This document shows positions 48,280 to 57,386 of a stretch of DNA of 64,000 nucleotides, piece after piece. The notes beneath the pieces are model-generated. The model was not told the origin of the DNA, searched no databases, and saw nothing but the letters and a program-made list of their open reading frames with translations. Numbering within the stretch: position 1 is the stretch's first letter; every line of letters begins with the position of its first letter. Origin of the DNA: Candidatus Aminicenantota bacterium (GTDB taxonomy: Bacteria > Acidobacteriota > Aminicenantia > Aminicenantales > UBA4085); assembly GCA_003141555.1 (NCBI GenBank), contig PLMN01000007.1, forward strand, positions 70,514 to 134,513. Reading direction: 5' to 3'. The position numbers and the translations under genes are program-made.

Positions 48280-49443
48280 ATGCGCTTCAGAAAGACAGTT
48301 TCTCTCGTGATCCTCGTTTCGATGATCGCCGCCGGAGCCTTCGCCCAGACCGTCCCGGCGGCCAAGGGCAAGGCCGAGGCGCCGCCGCCCCGGTTCTTCG
48401 ACACCGCTCCCGAGCCGCACGCCAAAGCGCGGCTCACGGTCCTTTATCCGTCGGTGGGAACGCTCAAGGCTCTCATGGCGCTCAAGGAACAAGGATGGCT
48501 GCCCACCGAGAGCATCGAGATCGTCGGCGTCCACCACGCTAAGGAAAAGACCGACTACATTAGCGCGTACAAGTATGTCCAGGACAACAAGCTCGACTGG
48601 ATCAAGTTCCACGTCGTCTCGGCCGAGATCGGCCTGGCGGACATTTACAAACCCAACGCCGCCACCAAGGAGTTCGAGACGATTTTCGCCAAGTCCGACG
48701 GAGTGATCTTTTTCGGCGGGCCGGACATCGTCCCCGCGGCTTACGGCGAGAAAACGCATTTGCTGACGGTCATCGAGGATCCCTACCGCCATTACCTCGA
48801 GCTGTCCTTCGTCTTCCATCTCCTCGGCGGCTCGCAGAACGACGCAGCGCCCGCCCTCCTCGACAAACGGCCGGGCTTCGCCGTGCTCGGCATCTGCCTG
48901 GGGTGTCAGACTTTGAACGTGGGCACGGGCGGGACGCTGGTCCAGGACATCTGGAGCGAGACCTACGGCCTGAGCTTCCTCGAGGACGCGGTCGCGCTGG
49001 GCCAGCCCAATTGGCACACGAATCCCTGGCGAAGGCTCGATCCGCTCGACAAGAAGCTCCTGCCTTACATGCTCCACCCGATCAAGCTCGTGGACGGCGG
49101 AAAGCTCAGTGCCGGGCTCGGCTTCAAGGCGACCGACCAGCCATATGTCATGAGCGCCCACCACCAGGCCGCCGGAAAGATCGGGAAGGGGCTCCAGGTC
49201 GCGGCGACCTCGCTCGACGGGAAAGTCGTGGAGGCGCTCGGGCACGCGAAGTTCCCCAACGTCCTCGGCGTCCAATTCCACCCGGAATTCCCGATGCTCT
49301 GGGACGCGAAGACCGAGTACCATTTCACGCCGAAGGACAAGGATCTGTTCACGGTCAACGGCTTTCTCAAGTCCCACTCTCCCAGCCTCGAGTTCCACAA
49401 AAAGCTGTGGGCCTGGTTCTTCAAATCGGTGACAGTAACCTAA
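48280..49443 (+). CDS. Exported class I glutamine amidotransferase-like protein (peptidase C26 type)
   Basis: 387 residues, TAGGAG before the ATG. A signal peptide (to about residue 22) indicates a periplasmic protein. The core has the nucleophile elbow GICLGCQTLN (cysteine near 207), preceded by FFGGPDIVPAAYG, and a VQFHPEFP His/Glu block near 330. This is the triad of C26 gamma-glutamyl hydrolases such as PuuD. Export is unusual for this group. The last residues and stop (SVTVT plus TAA) are encoded by a family-A repeat end, so the C-terminus appears to have been altered by repeat insertion. Substrate unknown. Confidence 0.85.
   Translation: MRFRKTVSLVILVSMIAAGAFAQTVPAAKGKAEAPPPRFFDTAPEPHAKARLTVLYPSVGTLKALMALKEQGWLPTESIEIVGVHHAKEKTDYISAYKYVQDNKLDWIKFHVVSAEIGLADIYKPNAATKEFETIFAKSDGVIFFGGPDIVPAAYGEKTHLLTVIEDPYRHYLELSFVFHLLGGSQNDAAPALLDKRPGFAVLGICLGCQTLNVGTGGTLVQDIWSETYGLSFLEDAVALGQPNWHTNPWRRLDPLDKKLLPYMLHPIKLVDGGKLSAGLGFKATDQPYVMSAHHQAAGKIGKGLQVAATSLDGKVVEALGHAKFPNVLGVQFHPEFPMLWDAKTEYHFTPKDKDLFTVNGFLKSHSPSLEFHKKLWAWFFKSVTVT
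49423..49440. repeat. Repeat family A, partial end inside the C26 gene
   Basis: AAATCGGTGACAGTAACC is the exact reverse complement of 5358-5375. It encodes the last residues of the C26-type protein. Confidence 0.7.
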
Positions 49444-49480
49444 GGCTGCGATCCGGCCGTTCCGGAAGTGAGGAGCGCCC

Positions 49481-51919
49481 ATGACCAAGATATCGAAGGC
49501 GATTTCGCTCCTGGCACTCCTGGCCGCGCTCGGGACATTCATCAGCCCGCCCGCGAACGCGCGCGAACCTCAAGCCGCGACCGGCACCGCTCTTCGCACG
49601 CCGCCCGCCCCGCTCTTCCGCGATCCCGTCTACGACGGCGCGGCCGATCCATCCTTCGTCTGGAACGACAAGGAGCGCGCCTGGTGGGTCCTCTACACGA
49701 ACCGCCGGGCCAACGCCCCCGACGCCCAGGACGGCGTCCGCTGGTGCCACGGGACCGACCTCGGAATCGCCTCCTCACCCGACGGCCGGAGCTGGACCTA
49801 TCGGGGCACGGCCCAAGGCCTGGAATTCGAGCCGGGCCGGAACACCTTCTGGGCGCCCTGCCTCGTCACTTTCGGCGGCGCGTATCACATGTTCGTCGCC
49901 TACGTGCGCGGCGTCCCGGCCGACTGGAGCGGCGACCGGCACATCGTCCACTACACAAGCCGCGACCTGGTCCACTGGACCTTTAGGGCGGTCCTGACCC
50001 TGAGCTCGGACCGGGTCATCGACGCCTTCGTCTACGCCAAACCGTCCGGCGGCTGGCGGATGTGGTACAAAGACGAGGCGAACGGCTCCCGCATCTACGC
50101 CGCCGACAGCGAGGACCTCGACCGCTGGACGGTGAACGGCCCGGTCGTCACGAAGGCGGCGGGCCAGGAAGGGCCGGCCGTCTTTTTCTGGAGCGGGGCC
50201 TATTGGCTCCTCGTCGACCGCTGGCAGGGCATGGGCGTCCTCCGCTCGGACGACCTGGAGCGCTGGACCGAGCAGCCCGGGACGATCCTGGGCGTGCCCG
50301 GCAAACGGCCCGACGATGCCGACATCGGCCGCCACGGCGAGGTCATCGTCCAGGGCCCCGACGCCTACCTGTTCTATTTCACCCATCCCTATGGCCCCAA
50401 AGACCATGTCCAGCCGGGCAAGCACCGCTCCTCGCTCCAGGTGGCGAAGCTCGAGCTCATCGACGGCAAGCTCGCCTGCGACCGGAACAAGCCGTTCGAC
50501 CTCGAGCTCGGCCCACCGAGCGGCTACCGGCCGGCGCAGAGGCCGGCGAGCCCGCTCGAGCTCCGGACCTCCGATCCGAAGCTGGCGGCGGCCTTCGCCT
50601 GGGCCAAGGCGCAGGCCCTGGACTACGTCTTCCCCGCCTCCGTCCACGGCGATCCCGTCGGCGACTGGTACGAGGCGGCCCTGCCCAGCCGTTTCGCGTT
50701 CTGCATGCGCGACGTCTCGCACCAGGCGACGGGCGCCCAGGTCCTCGGCCTCGGCGCGTTCAACCTCAACATGCTGCGCAAGTTCGCCGCGAATCTTGCC
50801 GCGCCCCGGCAGTATTGCTCCTACTGGGAGATTGACAAGTGGAACCGGCCGGCGCCGGTCGACTACAAGAACGACAAGGACTTCTGGTACAACCTCCCGT
50901 CCAACTTCGACGTCATGGACGCCTGCCGGCGGCAGTACGAATGGACGAGGAACAAGATCTATATCGAAGACCCGGCGTTCCTCGATTTCTACCGGCTGAG
51001 CGCCGCGGCGTACATTGATGCCTGGGACAACGACAAGGACGGGATCCCCGATCACCGGAAACAGGACGGCAACCGGGGGCTGGGCAGCTACGACGAGGGG
51101 CCGCTTTCCGACCGGACCGCGATTGGGGCCGACCTCCTCGCCGCGGAGGCCTGCGCTTTCACGTCCTACGCCGCGACCCTGCGGGGAAAGGGCGACTCGG
51201 CCGGGGCGGACGCCCTCGAGGCGAAGGCCGCCGGGCTGCAGGACCTGTTTTATAAAAAGTGGTGGGACCCGAAACTCGGCCGCTTCGCGGGACTGATGTT
51301 CCAAGGAGGCGCGCTCCATTTCGTCGACGAATTCTGGTACGGCGTCTTCCCGCTGTATTTCGGATTCCTGCGCCCCGGGCCCGAACGCGAGGCCATCCTC
51401 GACCGGCACGTCGGGCGCGACACTGATGGGATCGAGGTCGAGTCCTACCTGCCGGAAATCTTCTACCGCTACGGCCGGGACGAGGCCGCCTACAGCGAGA
51501 TCCTGAAGCTCTCCGACCCGGGCAAGGCGCGGCGGGAATATCCCGAAGTGTCGTTCGCCCTCGTCGGGGCGATCGCGACGGGGACGATCGGGCTCGATCC
51601 TGACGCCGCGGCGCACTCCGTGGCGACGCGGTCGCGCCTCACGGCCGCGACGGCCTGGGCCGAGCTGGCCCGCGTGCCCGTCCTGGGTAATGTGGTCGAC
51701 GTCCGCCACGATGGCCGGACGCGCTCCGCACTCACGAACGTCTCCGGCTCGGCGCTCGCCTGGCGGGCGACGTTCGACGGGGCATGGGAATCTCTTACCG
51801 TGGACGGGCGGCAGGTCAAGGCAGCGCACGGAACGGACGAGGCCGGCCGGCCGCTGAGCTGGGTGACGGTCACCGTTCCGCCCGGAAAAACGATCGCCGT
51901 CGCCGTTCGGGCAAGCTAA
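49481..51919 (+). CDS. Exported two-domain glycosidase-like protein (GH43-like propeller plus (alpha/alpha)6 barrel)
   Basis: 812 residues with a signal peptide (to about 27). Residues about 40-340 look like a five-bladed beta-propeller of the GH43/GH32/GH62 kind: repeated blades with DPSFVWNDKERAWWVLYT, SSPDGRSWTYRG, TFWAPCLVTFGGAYHMFVAY, TSRDLVHWTFR and DLERWTEQPGTILG. The middle and C-terminal part (about 350-720) is alpha-helical with Trp/Tyr-rich motifs (DWYEAALPSRFAFCMRDVSHQATG, YNLPSNFDVMDACRRQYEWT in outline), like the toroid of glucosidase/GH-G clan enzymes. A small beta domain ends the protein. Such fusions suggest one plant or microbial polysaccharide target; specificity cannot be read. 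Confidence 0.75.
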   Translation: MTKISKAISLLALLAALGTFISPPANAREPQAATGTALRTPPAPLFRDPVYDGAADPSFVWNDKERAWWVLYTNRRANAPDAQDGVRWCHGTDLGIASSPDGRSWTYRGTAQGLEFEPGRNTFWAPCLVTFGGAYHMFVAYVRGVPADWSGDRHIVHYTSRDLVHWTFRAVLTLSSDRVIDAFVYAKPSGGWRMWYKDEANGSRIYAADSEDLDRWTVNGPVVTKAAGQEGPAVFFWSGAYWLLVDRWQGMGVLRSDDLERWTEQPGTILGVPGKRPDDADIGRHGEVIVQGPDAYLFYFTHPYGPKDHVQPGKHRSSLQVAKLELIDGKLACDRNKPFDLELGPPSGYRPAQRPASPLELRTSDPKLAAAFAWAKAQALDYVFPASVHGDPVGDWYEAALPSRFAFCMRDVSHQATGAQVLGLGAFNLNMLRKFAANLAAPRQYCSYWEIDKWNRPAPVDYKNDKDFWYNLPSNFDVMDACRRQYEWTRNKIYIEDPAFLDFYRLSAAAYIDAWDNDKDGIPDHRKQDGNRGLGSYDEGPLSDRTAIGADLLAAEACAFTSYAATLRGKGDSAGADALEAKAAGLQDLFYKKWWDPKLGRFAGLMFQGGALHFVDEFWYGVFPLYFGFLRPGPEREAILDRHVGRDTDGIEVESYLPEIFYRYGRDEAAYSEILKLSDPGKARREYPEVSFALVGAIATGTIGLDPDAAAHSVATRSRLTAATAWAELARVPVLGNVVDVRHDGRTRSALTNVSGSALAWRATFDGAWESLTVDGRQVKAAHGTDEAGRPLSWVTVTVPPGKTIAVAVRAS

Positions 51920-51969
51920 GCGCGGCCGGCGCAGCCTTCCGTACGGACCAGCCCACGGATCCTTCCTAT

Positions 51970-51998
51970 TTGCATAATCCCCTTGTTTAATGTAATTT
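51970..51998 (+). promoter_or_regulatory. Possible promoter of the HTH/FG-GAP gene
   Basis: -35 TTGCAT (51970-51975), 17-base spacer, -10 TAATTT (51993-51998) in an AT-rich island, 40 bases before the start codon. Confidence 0.4.
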
Positions 51999-52038
51999 TT
52001 CAACCTTCAGACCGATCAGAATTCGGGAGACGACGAAT

Positions 52039-53400
52039 ATGGCTGCTCCTCCTCCCCGGGCCGGCCGTCTCGACGGCTGGAAGGAAATCGCCAAGCACCT
52101 CAACTGCGACGTTCGCACGTGCCTGAGATGGGAGAAAGATCTCGGACTGCCCGTCATCCGGATCAACAAGGAATCCAAGCGCTCCAAGGTGATCGCCTAC
52201 GCGTCGGACATCGACGAATGGCTGACCGGCAACAGGGAGCCGCTCGCCGCCGAGCACCGATTATCCTCTCCTGCAAGAATCGCGATCGTTGCGGCCGCGG
52301 TCCTCGTCCTGGCCGCCGCGGCCTATATCGGGCTGTCCGCCCATCGGTCGACCGGCCCGGCCTATTGGGCGCTGAAAGGCCAGGCGCTCGTTTTCTACGA
52401 TGTTCGGGACCGGGAGCTCTGGTCTCTCGAGATCGACGGCTCGGCGAATCAATCGGAGGCCTATGCCGACCGCGGCCTCGTCAACTCCCAGGGACAGTCG
52501 ATCAATCTCAAATGGGACCGGCCGAAGGTCGCGATGGCCGATATCGACGGCGACGGGAAGAAAGAGGTCGCCTGCTTCCTGAACCACGAGAATCCGTTCA
52601 AACGTTCGATCTGGCTCGGAGATCACGATGGCAGGCGATTGTGGGAGAAGACGATTGGTTGCCGGGTGCGATATCCCCAGAAGCCCGTGTCGCAGGACTT
52701 CCGCCTCATGAAGATCGCCTTCGAGGACGTCAACGGCGACGGACGTCCGGAGATTCTCTCGCTCTGGGCCCACGTCCGGGAGCATCCGGGAATCTTCCTC
52801 ATCCATTCGCTCGAGGGAGAATGCTTATTCCGGTACGACCACACCGGGATCCTCCAGAATTTCCTCGTCCATTATGCTTCTCCGGAAGGCCGGGCCAAGG
52901 AGATTCTCCTGGGCGGAACGAATAACCTGCTCGGCGGAGATGCCGTCCTGATCGTCCTGGATTGCCGCGATTTGAAGAGCGGCCTGGGCCCGCCCTACGA
53001 GGTCCCGCCCGACCTCGCCGGCCGGAAGAACGGCTGGGGCGCTTACACCCCCGCCGATTTTGCAAGGGCCGGGCAAATGCGCTATTACCGCTTCCGGCAC
53101 GATGAGCTGGCGGACGCCCTGCGCATCACCTACCTGAACATCCTCGAGATCCGGCCCACGCCCGGCGGAGCCACGGCCCAGCTCGCCTACGGCGCCGAGG
53201 CATTCGTTTATTACAACCTGGATTTCGATAAGGGCGTCCTGGATGTTTCCCCCGGAGTGGACACGGGACGGACCTACGGGGATCTCCTGGCCCGGAAGAT
53301 GGTCTCCGCCCCGCTGGAGGACTTCCTCCACAAGGCCGGGACGCGCGTCCAGGTTTGGGACGGCGCCGGTTGGGGCTCCGTTCCCACAATAGGCCGCTAA
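52039..53400 (+). CDS. Membrane-bound one-component regulator: HTH, one TM helix, FG-GAP-like propeller
   Basis: 453 residues, CGGGAG before the ATG. Residues about 11-65 form a MerR/excisionase-like helix-turn-helix (GWKEIAKHLNCDVRTCLRWE, then SDIDEWL). One transmembrane helix (about 80-103; IAIVAAAVLVLAAAAYIGL) follows, then a beta-rich outer domain with calcium-type FG-GAP/EF-like repeats (MADIDGDGKKEVACF, FEDVNGDGRPEILSL). The topology predicts cytoplasmic DNA binding governed by a periplasmic sensor. Similar HTH-TM-sensor proteins are common in Acidobacteria, as I recall. Placed directly after the glycosidase-like gene, it may control it, though it is transcribed downstream. Confidence 0.8.
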   Translation: MAAPPPRAGRLDGWKEIAKHLNCDVRTCLRWEKDLGLPVIRINKESKRSKVIAYASDIDEWLTGNREPLAAEHRLSSPARIAIVAAAVLVLAAAAYIGLSAHRSTGPAYWALKGQALVFYDVRDRELWSLEIDGSANQSEAYADRGLVNSQGQSINLKWDRPKVAMADIDGDGKKEVACFLNHENPFKRSIWLGDHDGRRLWEKTIGCRVRYPQKPVSQDFRLMKIAFEDVNGDGRPEILSLWAHVREHPGIFLIHSLEGECLFRYDHTGILQNFLVHYASPEGRAKEILLGGTNNLLGGDAVLIVLDCRDLKSGLGPPYEVPPDLAGRKNGWGAYTPADFARAGQMRYYRFRHDELADALRITYLNILEIRPTPGGATAQLAYGAEAFVYYNLDFDKGVLDVSPGVDTGRTYGDLLARKMVSAPLEDFLHKAGTRVQVWDGAGWGSVPTIGR

Positions 53401-53485
53401 TGCCGCGGCTCGCGGCGGCAGCCGGATCAGGACTTCGCGCGCGAGGCCGGCACCGAGCGTGCCGTCCGGGCCGCCACCGGCCCGC

Positions 53486-54745
53486 TCACGGCTTCGATTT
53501 GGACGGGAAAACCGCCTGGGCGAAGCGGACGTAGACCGATTTTTTCGGCCCGCCCTCGGCCGCGGCCCGGGCGAATGTTTCGGCCAGGACCCGGGCGCTT
53601 GATTCCCAGGTGAAGGCTTGCGCCCGCACCGGCCCGGCCCGGGCCAGCTTCCGCTCGAGGGCCGCGTCCGTCAGGACGGAGAGCATGCCCCGGGCGATGT
53701 CCTCGGGCTCGTGAGGATCGACGTCCACGACCGCCTCGCCGCCGACCTCGGCCAGCGCCCCGCGCGACGATGTCACGACGGGCGCGCCGCAGGCCATGGC
53801 CTCGAGGACGGGCATCCCAAATCCCTCATAGAGCGACGGCAGGACGAAGAGCGCCGCCTCGCTCATCAGGGGCGCGCGGTCCTCCTCGTCGATGTAGCCC
53901 AGGAACTGGACCTGCGCCTCGAGGCCCAGCCGCTTGATCGTGGCGAACACATCGTCGTTCTTCCAGCCCTTTCCCCCGGCCACGACGAGCGGGTAGACCG
54001 CCCGCACGCCCGCGGGAAGCAGGGCGTAAGCCTGGATCAGCCGCGGGAAATTCTTGCGGGGCTCGACCGTGCTCAGGGAGAAGATGTAATCGCCGCCGAG
54101 GCCGTGCTTCCGGCGGACGTACTCGCGCACCGCCCAGGGGATGTCGGGCCGGAACGCCGTGAGGTCGATCGCCGGATAGACGACGTCGATTTTGTCGGCG
54201 GGGACGCCGAAGAATCTTATCAGCTCGGCCTTGATGCTCTCCGAGATGACGACCACCCGGGTCGCCTGCCGGATCGTCGCCGGCAGGTAGCGGCGGAGAT
54301 AATCGACGCTCCTGGCCTTGAGGATGTGGGGATAGCGCAGGTAGGAAAAATCGTAGATGACCGGGACGCTCGGCGACTGGCCGAGCGGCGGCCCGACGTA
54401 GTTCGGGTAGAAAAAGACCCGCGACCCCGGCTCGGTGAAGAGGTCGACGGGGAACGGGAGGCGGCGGTGGCGCCTCCGGAGGCGCTCATCGAGCGCGCTC
54501 GGCGTCAGCTTCATTTGGAGGTCGATCGCATAGCCAGTGGCCTCGGAGACCCGGCGAAGGTGGATGTCGGCCGGCCCCTGCCAGGGCTTGAAATACCAGC
54601 GCGAGCCCAGGATCCGCACCGGGAAATGGCCGGGAAGGGCCTCATACGCCCGCAGCAGCTCCCGGGTGTAATAGCCCACGCCGGAGAGCGGCGGGAAAAG
54701 GGCGCTGGGCTCGACGACGAGCTCGGGGGCCTCGCGGCGCGTCAC
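53486..54745 (-). CDS. Family 4 glycosyltransferase (GT-B)
   Basis: 419 residues from a GTG overlapping the rfaE2 stop (GTGA). N-terminal acceptor domain begins ELVVEPSALFPPLSGVGYYTRELL. C-terminal donor domain holds VEPRKNFPRLIQAYALL, the LVVAGGKGWK strand and the EGFGMPVLEAMACGAPVVTS block (E-x7-E), the nucleotide-sugar site of retaining GT4 enzymes. Located after wzm, wzt and rfaE2 on the same strand, it likely assembles surface polysaccharide; the sugar cannot be told from sequence. It is the last gene of the minus-strand run and converges on the HTH/FG-GAP gene. Confidence 0.9.
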   Translation of the reverse strand: MTRREAPELVVEPSALFPPLSGVGYYTRELLRAYEALPGHFPVRILGSRWYFKPWQGPADIHLRRVSEATGYAIDLQMKLTPSALDERLRRRHRRLPFPVDLFTEPGSRVFFYPNYVGPPLGQSPSVPVIYDFSYLRYPHILKARSVDYLRRYLPATIRQATRVVVISESIKAELIRFFGVPADKIDVVYPAIDLTAFRPDIPWAVREYVRRKHGLGGDYIFSLSTVEPRKNFPRLIQAYALLPAGVRAVYPLVVAGGKGWKNDDVFATIKRLGLEAQVQFLGYIDEEDRAPLMSEAALFVLPSLYEGFGMPVLEAMACGAPVVTSSRGALAEVGGEAVVDVDPHEPEDIARGMLSVLTDAALERKLARAGPVRAQAFTWESSARVLAETFARAAAEGGPKKSVYVRFAQAVFPSKSKP

Positions 54746-55224
54746 GTCGGCCCCCTTAAAATCTTATCGATGATGTTCGTGCTCGAGTGGCCTTTGAGGT
54801 AAGGGACACGGACCACCTTCCCCCCGGACGCCTCCACCTCGGCCCGCCCCACGATCTCGCCCGCGCCCCAGTCGCCGCCCTTGACCAGGACGTCGGGAAC
54901 CAGGGCGGCGATGATCTTCCGCGGCGTGTCCTCCGTGAACCAGGTCACGTAGTCGACGTCGGCCACGGCGGACAGGATCTCGAGCCGCTCCCGCAGGGGG
55001 AAGACCGGGCGCCCGGGCCCCTTGAGCCGCCGGACCGAGGCGTCGGAGTTGAGGGCTACGATCAGGACGTCGCCCCGCTTTTTCGCCCGATGGAAGAGCC
55101 CGATGTGGCCGCCGTGGATCAAGTCGAAGCAGCCGTTGGTGAAGACAACGGCCTTCCCTTCGCGGCGCAGGCGGGCGCGAACCTTGAGGAGGTCCCCGGG
55201 AGCCAGGATTTTCAGATTCCTCAT
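54742..55224 (-). CDS. rfaE2: D-glycero-beta-D-manno-heptose 1-phosphate adenylyltransferase
   Basis: 160 residues from MRNLKILAPGDLL, matching stand-alone RfaE2 (the C-terminal half of HldE). Nucleotidyltransferase motifs: NGCFDLIHGGHIG (HxGH type), LNSDASVRRLKGPGRP, and the VLVKGGDW block with IVGR typical of the heptose enzymes. It makes ADP-heptose for lipopolysaccharide core or glycoprotein heptose. No kinase half (rfaE1), gmhA or gmhB is in the window, so the pathway is split. It sits 35 bases after wzt and overlaps the GT4 gene. Confidence 0.92.
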   Translation of the reverse strand: MRNLKILAPGDLLKVRARLRREGKAVVFTNGCFDLIHGGHIGLFHRAKKRGDVLIVALNSDASVRRLKGPGRPVFPLRERLEILSAVADVDYVTWFTEDTPRKIIAALVPDVLVKGGDWGAGEIVGRAEVEASGGKVVRVPYLKGHSSTNIIDKILRGPT

Positions 55225-55259
55225 CGTGACCGGGCCGGGATTCCGCCCGCCGCGCCTCC

Positions 55260-56561
55260 CTAAGGTTCCTTCTCGTCCGGGGGACCGAACGCGATCCCAG
55301 GCGAAAACTCCCACGTGTGGGGGAGCCGGGCCACGCCGACGTCCTTGTGGGCCGCGGACGAGACCAGAAACGAATACATGTTCTGGTGGTAGTCGTAGGG
55401 ATAGCCGTCGCGCTTGTGGACGGCCACGTCGAGATAATAGGTGCCGTTGATGAGATTCAGCCGCTCGATCCGGCAGACGACCTTGCCCTGACCCTCGAAA
55501 TGCTTGGGCTCGAGGTCCTCGAGCTGGGTGTTGGTCCCATAGCAATGCGTCCCGAGCGAGTTGAAGACGCCGATTCCGAAGACGAAGTCCTCGACCGGAG
55601 AGGCCGCCGCCACGTCGAGCTCGATGGCCAGGCCCTCCTCCGGGTGAAAGACGTGCTTTTCCGCCCCGTCGAGGTCGCGGAGCGTGACCTTGCGGATCTC
55701 GACCTCGCGCTTGCCCCAGCGGTTCTCACGGCGGCCCTCCTCGAACACGGACGGGGCCGACCCCGTCGTCGCGGAGGCCGCCTCGGCGTGGCGTTCCTGG
55801 AAGTCCTCCTCCTGCTTGGCCGCGATGTCCTGGAGGTAGGCGGCCACGGTCCGCTTGGGCTCGCCCAGCATCTTGATCCGGCCGTCCTTGATCCAGGCTA
55901 CCCGGTCGCAGATTTTCTTGACCGTCTCCAGGTCGTGGCTGACGAAGACGATGGTCTTCTTCCGGCGGCGGAAATCGTCGATCTTGTCCAGACACTTGGG
56001 GACGAAAGCCGCGTCGCCGACCGACAGCACCTCGTCGGTGAGCAGAATGTCGGGGTTGACGTTGATCGCCACCGAGAAGCCGAGGCGCATGTACATGCCC
56101 GAGGAATAGGTCTTGACCGGCGCGTCGATGAACTCCTCGAGCTCGGCGAAGCGGACGATCTCGTCGAATTTCCGGCCGATCTCCTTCTTGGTCAGGCCGA
56201 GCATGATCCCGTTGATGAAGACGTTCTCCCGGCCCGTGATCTCCGGATGAAATCCGGCCCCGAGCTCGATCAGGGCCGAGATCTTGCCCACGGTCCGGAC
56301 CCGGCCCGCGGTCGGCTTGGCGATCCCGGCGATGAGCTTGAGGAGGGTGCTCTTGCCCGAGCCGTTCTCGCCGATGAGGCCGAACGTCTCTCCCTTTTCC
56401 ACCTGGAAGGTGATGTTGTCCACGGCGGTCACGATCTCGTTCGCCTTCAGGGAGCCGAAGAGGTCGCCCCGGACGAGGGCGCTCTTGAACGTCTGGAACC
56501 GGTGCCGGGACGAATATTTCTGGTAAACCCGGGAGACGCCGTCGAGCTCGATCGCGGGCAC
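55260..56561 (-). CDS. wzt: Polysaccharide ABC transporter ATPase, Wzt-like with C-terminal carbohydrate-binding domain
   Basis: 433 residues. The ATPase (about 1-245) has Walker A GENGSGKST (64-72), signature YSSGMYMRLGFSVA and Walker B ILLTDEVLSVGD, with the H-loop FVSHDL. The ELGAGFHPEITGRENV stretch is characteristic of O-antigen/teichoic-acid exporters. After an acidic linker (about 250-285), a beta-sandwich domain (about 290-425) resembles the Wzt C-terminal domain that reads the modified non-reducing end of the glycan. Immediately followed upstream in the genome (adjacent stop/start) by the permease wzm. Likely exports a surface polysaccharide across the inner membrane. Confidence 0.92.
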   Translation of the reverse strand: MPAIELDGVSRVYQKYSSRHRFQTFKSALVRGDLFGSLKANEIVTAVDNITFQVEKGETFGLIGENGSGKSTLLKLIAGIAKPTAGRVRTVGKISALIELGAGFHPEITGRENVFINGIMLGLTKKEIGRKFDEIVRFAELEEFIDAPVKTYSSGMYMRLGFSVAINVNPDILLTDEVLSVGDAAFVPKCLDKIDDFRRRKKTIVFVSHDLETVKKICDRVAWIKDGRIKMLGEPKRTVAAYLQDIAAKQEEDFQERHAEAASATTGSAPSVFEEGRRENRWGKREVEIRKVTLRDLDGAEKHVFHPEEGLAIELDVAAASPVEDFVFGIGVFNSLGTHCYGTNTQLEDLEPKHFEGQGKVVCRIERLNLINGTYYLDVAVHKRDGYPYDYHQNMYSFLVSSAAHKDVGVARLPHTWEFSPGIAFGPPDEKEP

Positions 56562-57386
56562 CTAGACCTCCTCCGGGAAGGAGTCGCGCAGCCGGTCGAA
56601 GACGGCGTAGCCGATAACGAAGAGGACCAGCGAAACGAGGAGGGTGATCCCCAGGCGCTTCCAGTGGAGGGGCGCGCCGTAGAACAGGCAGGAGTGGTAG
56701 CCCTCGATAATGTGGGTCATGGGGTTGAGGTCGATCAGCGTCCGGAGGAAAGAGGATTTCTGGATCGACTCGAAGGTCAGGGGGTAGATGATGGGCGTCG
56801 AGAAGAACCAGAGCGTCAAGAGGTTGGCCAGGATGTCCCGGATGTCGCGGAAGTGGACGGTCAGCGAGGAGATCAGCAGCCCCAGCCCGAGGGAGAAGAC
56901 CATCTGGATGAAGACGACCACGGGCAGGAGCAGGGCGTAGAGGGTCAGGCCCTTGCCGAACGCGATCAGGAAGAGGAGGAGGATGGGCAGGCCCAGGCTG
57001 AAGTGGACGAGGTTGCTCAGGACCGTCACGACGGGCAGGATCTCGGCCGGGAAGAGGATCTTCTTGATGAGGTTGCCGTTGACCATCAGGACGTTGGCCG
57101 ATTCCAGAGCGGACGCCGAGAACCAGGTCCAGGGCAGCAGCCCCGTGAAGAGGAAGACGGCGTAGAGAGTCGAGGAGTCGCCGAATTCGCTCCCCCTCCC
57201 GCCTTTAAGGATGAGGCCGAAGACCAGGGTATAAACGATCATCAGGAGAAGGGGATTGAAGAACGACCAGAGGAACCCGAGGACGGTCCCGCGGTAGCGG
57301 GCCTTGAGCTCGCGGCTCACCAAGTTCTGGACGAGGACCCGGAACTTGTAGAGCTCCTTCAGGTTATCGAACAGACGGACCACCAT
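56562..57386 (-). CDS. wzm: Polysaccharide ABC transporter permease, Wzm-like (ABC-2)
   Basis: 274 residues from MVVRLFDNLKELYKF, behind GAAGGGAGGG; the frame is open upstream inside the methyltransferase gene. About six transmembrane helices of the ABC-2 type. Family blocks: VSRELKARYRGTVLGFLWSFFNPLLLM, FTGLLPWTWFSASALESANVLMVNGNLIKKI and the late LIDLNPMTHIIEGYH. These are hallmarks of polysaccharide export permeases. Its 5' end overlaps the methyltransferase gene by 23 bases, and it abuts wzt downstream. Together with Wzt it would form the export channel. Confidence 0.92.
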   Translation of the reverse strand: MVVRLFDNLKELYKFRVLVQNLVSRELKARYRGTVLGFLWSFFNPLLLMIVYTLVFGLILKGGRGSEFGDSSTLYAVFLFTGLLPWTWFSASALESANVLMVNGNLIKKILFPAEILPVVTVLSNLVHFSLGLPILLLFLIAFGKGLTLYALLLPVVVFIQMVFSLGLGLLISSLTVHFRDIRDILANLLTLWFFSTPIIYPLTFESIQKSSFLRTLIDLNPMTHIIEGYHSCLFYGAPLHWKRLGITLLVSLVLFVIGYAVFDRLRDSFPEEV

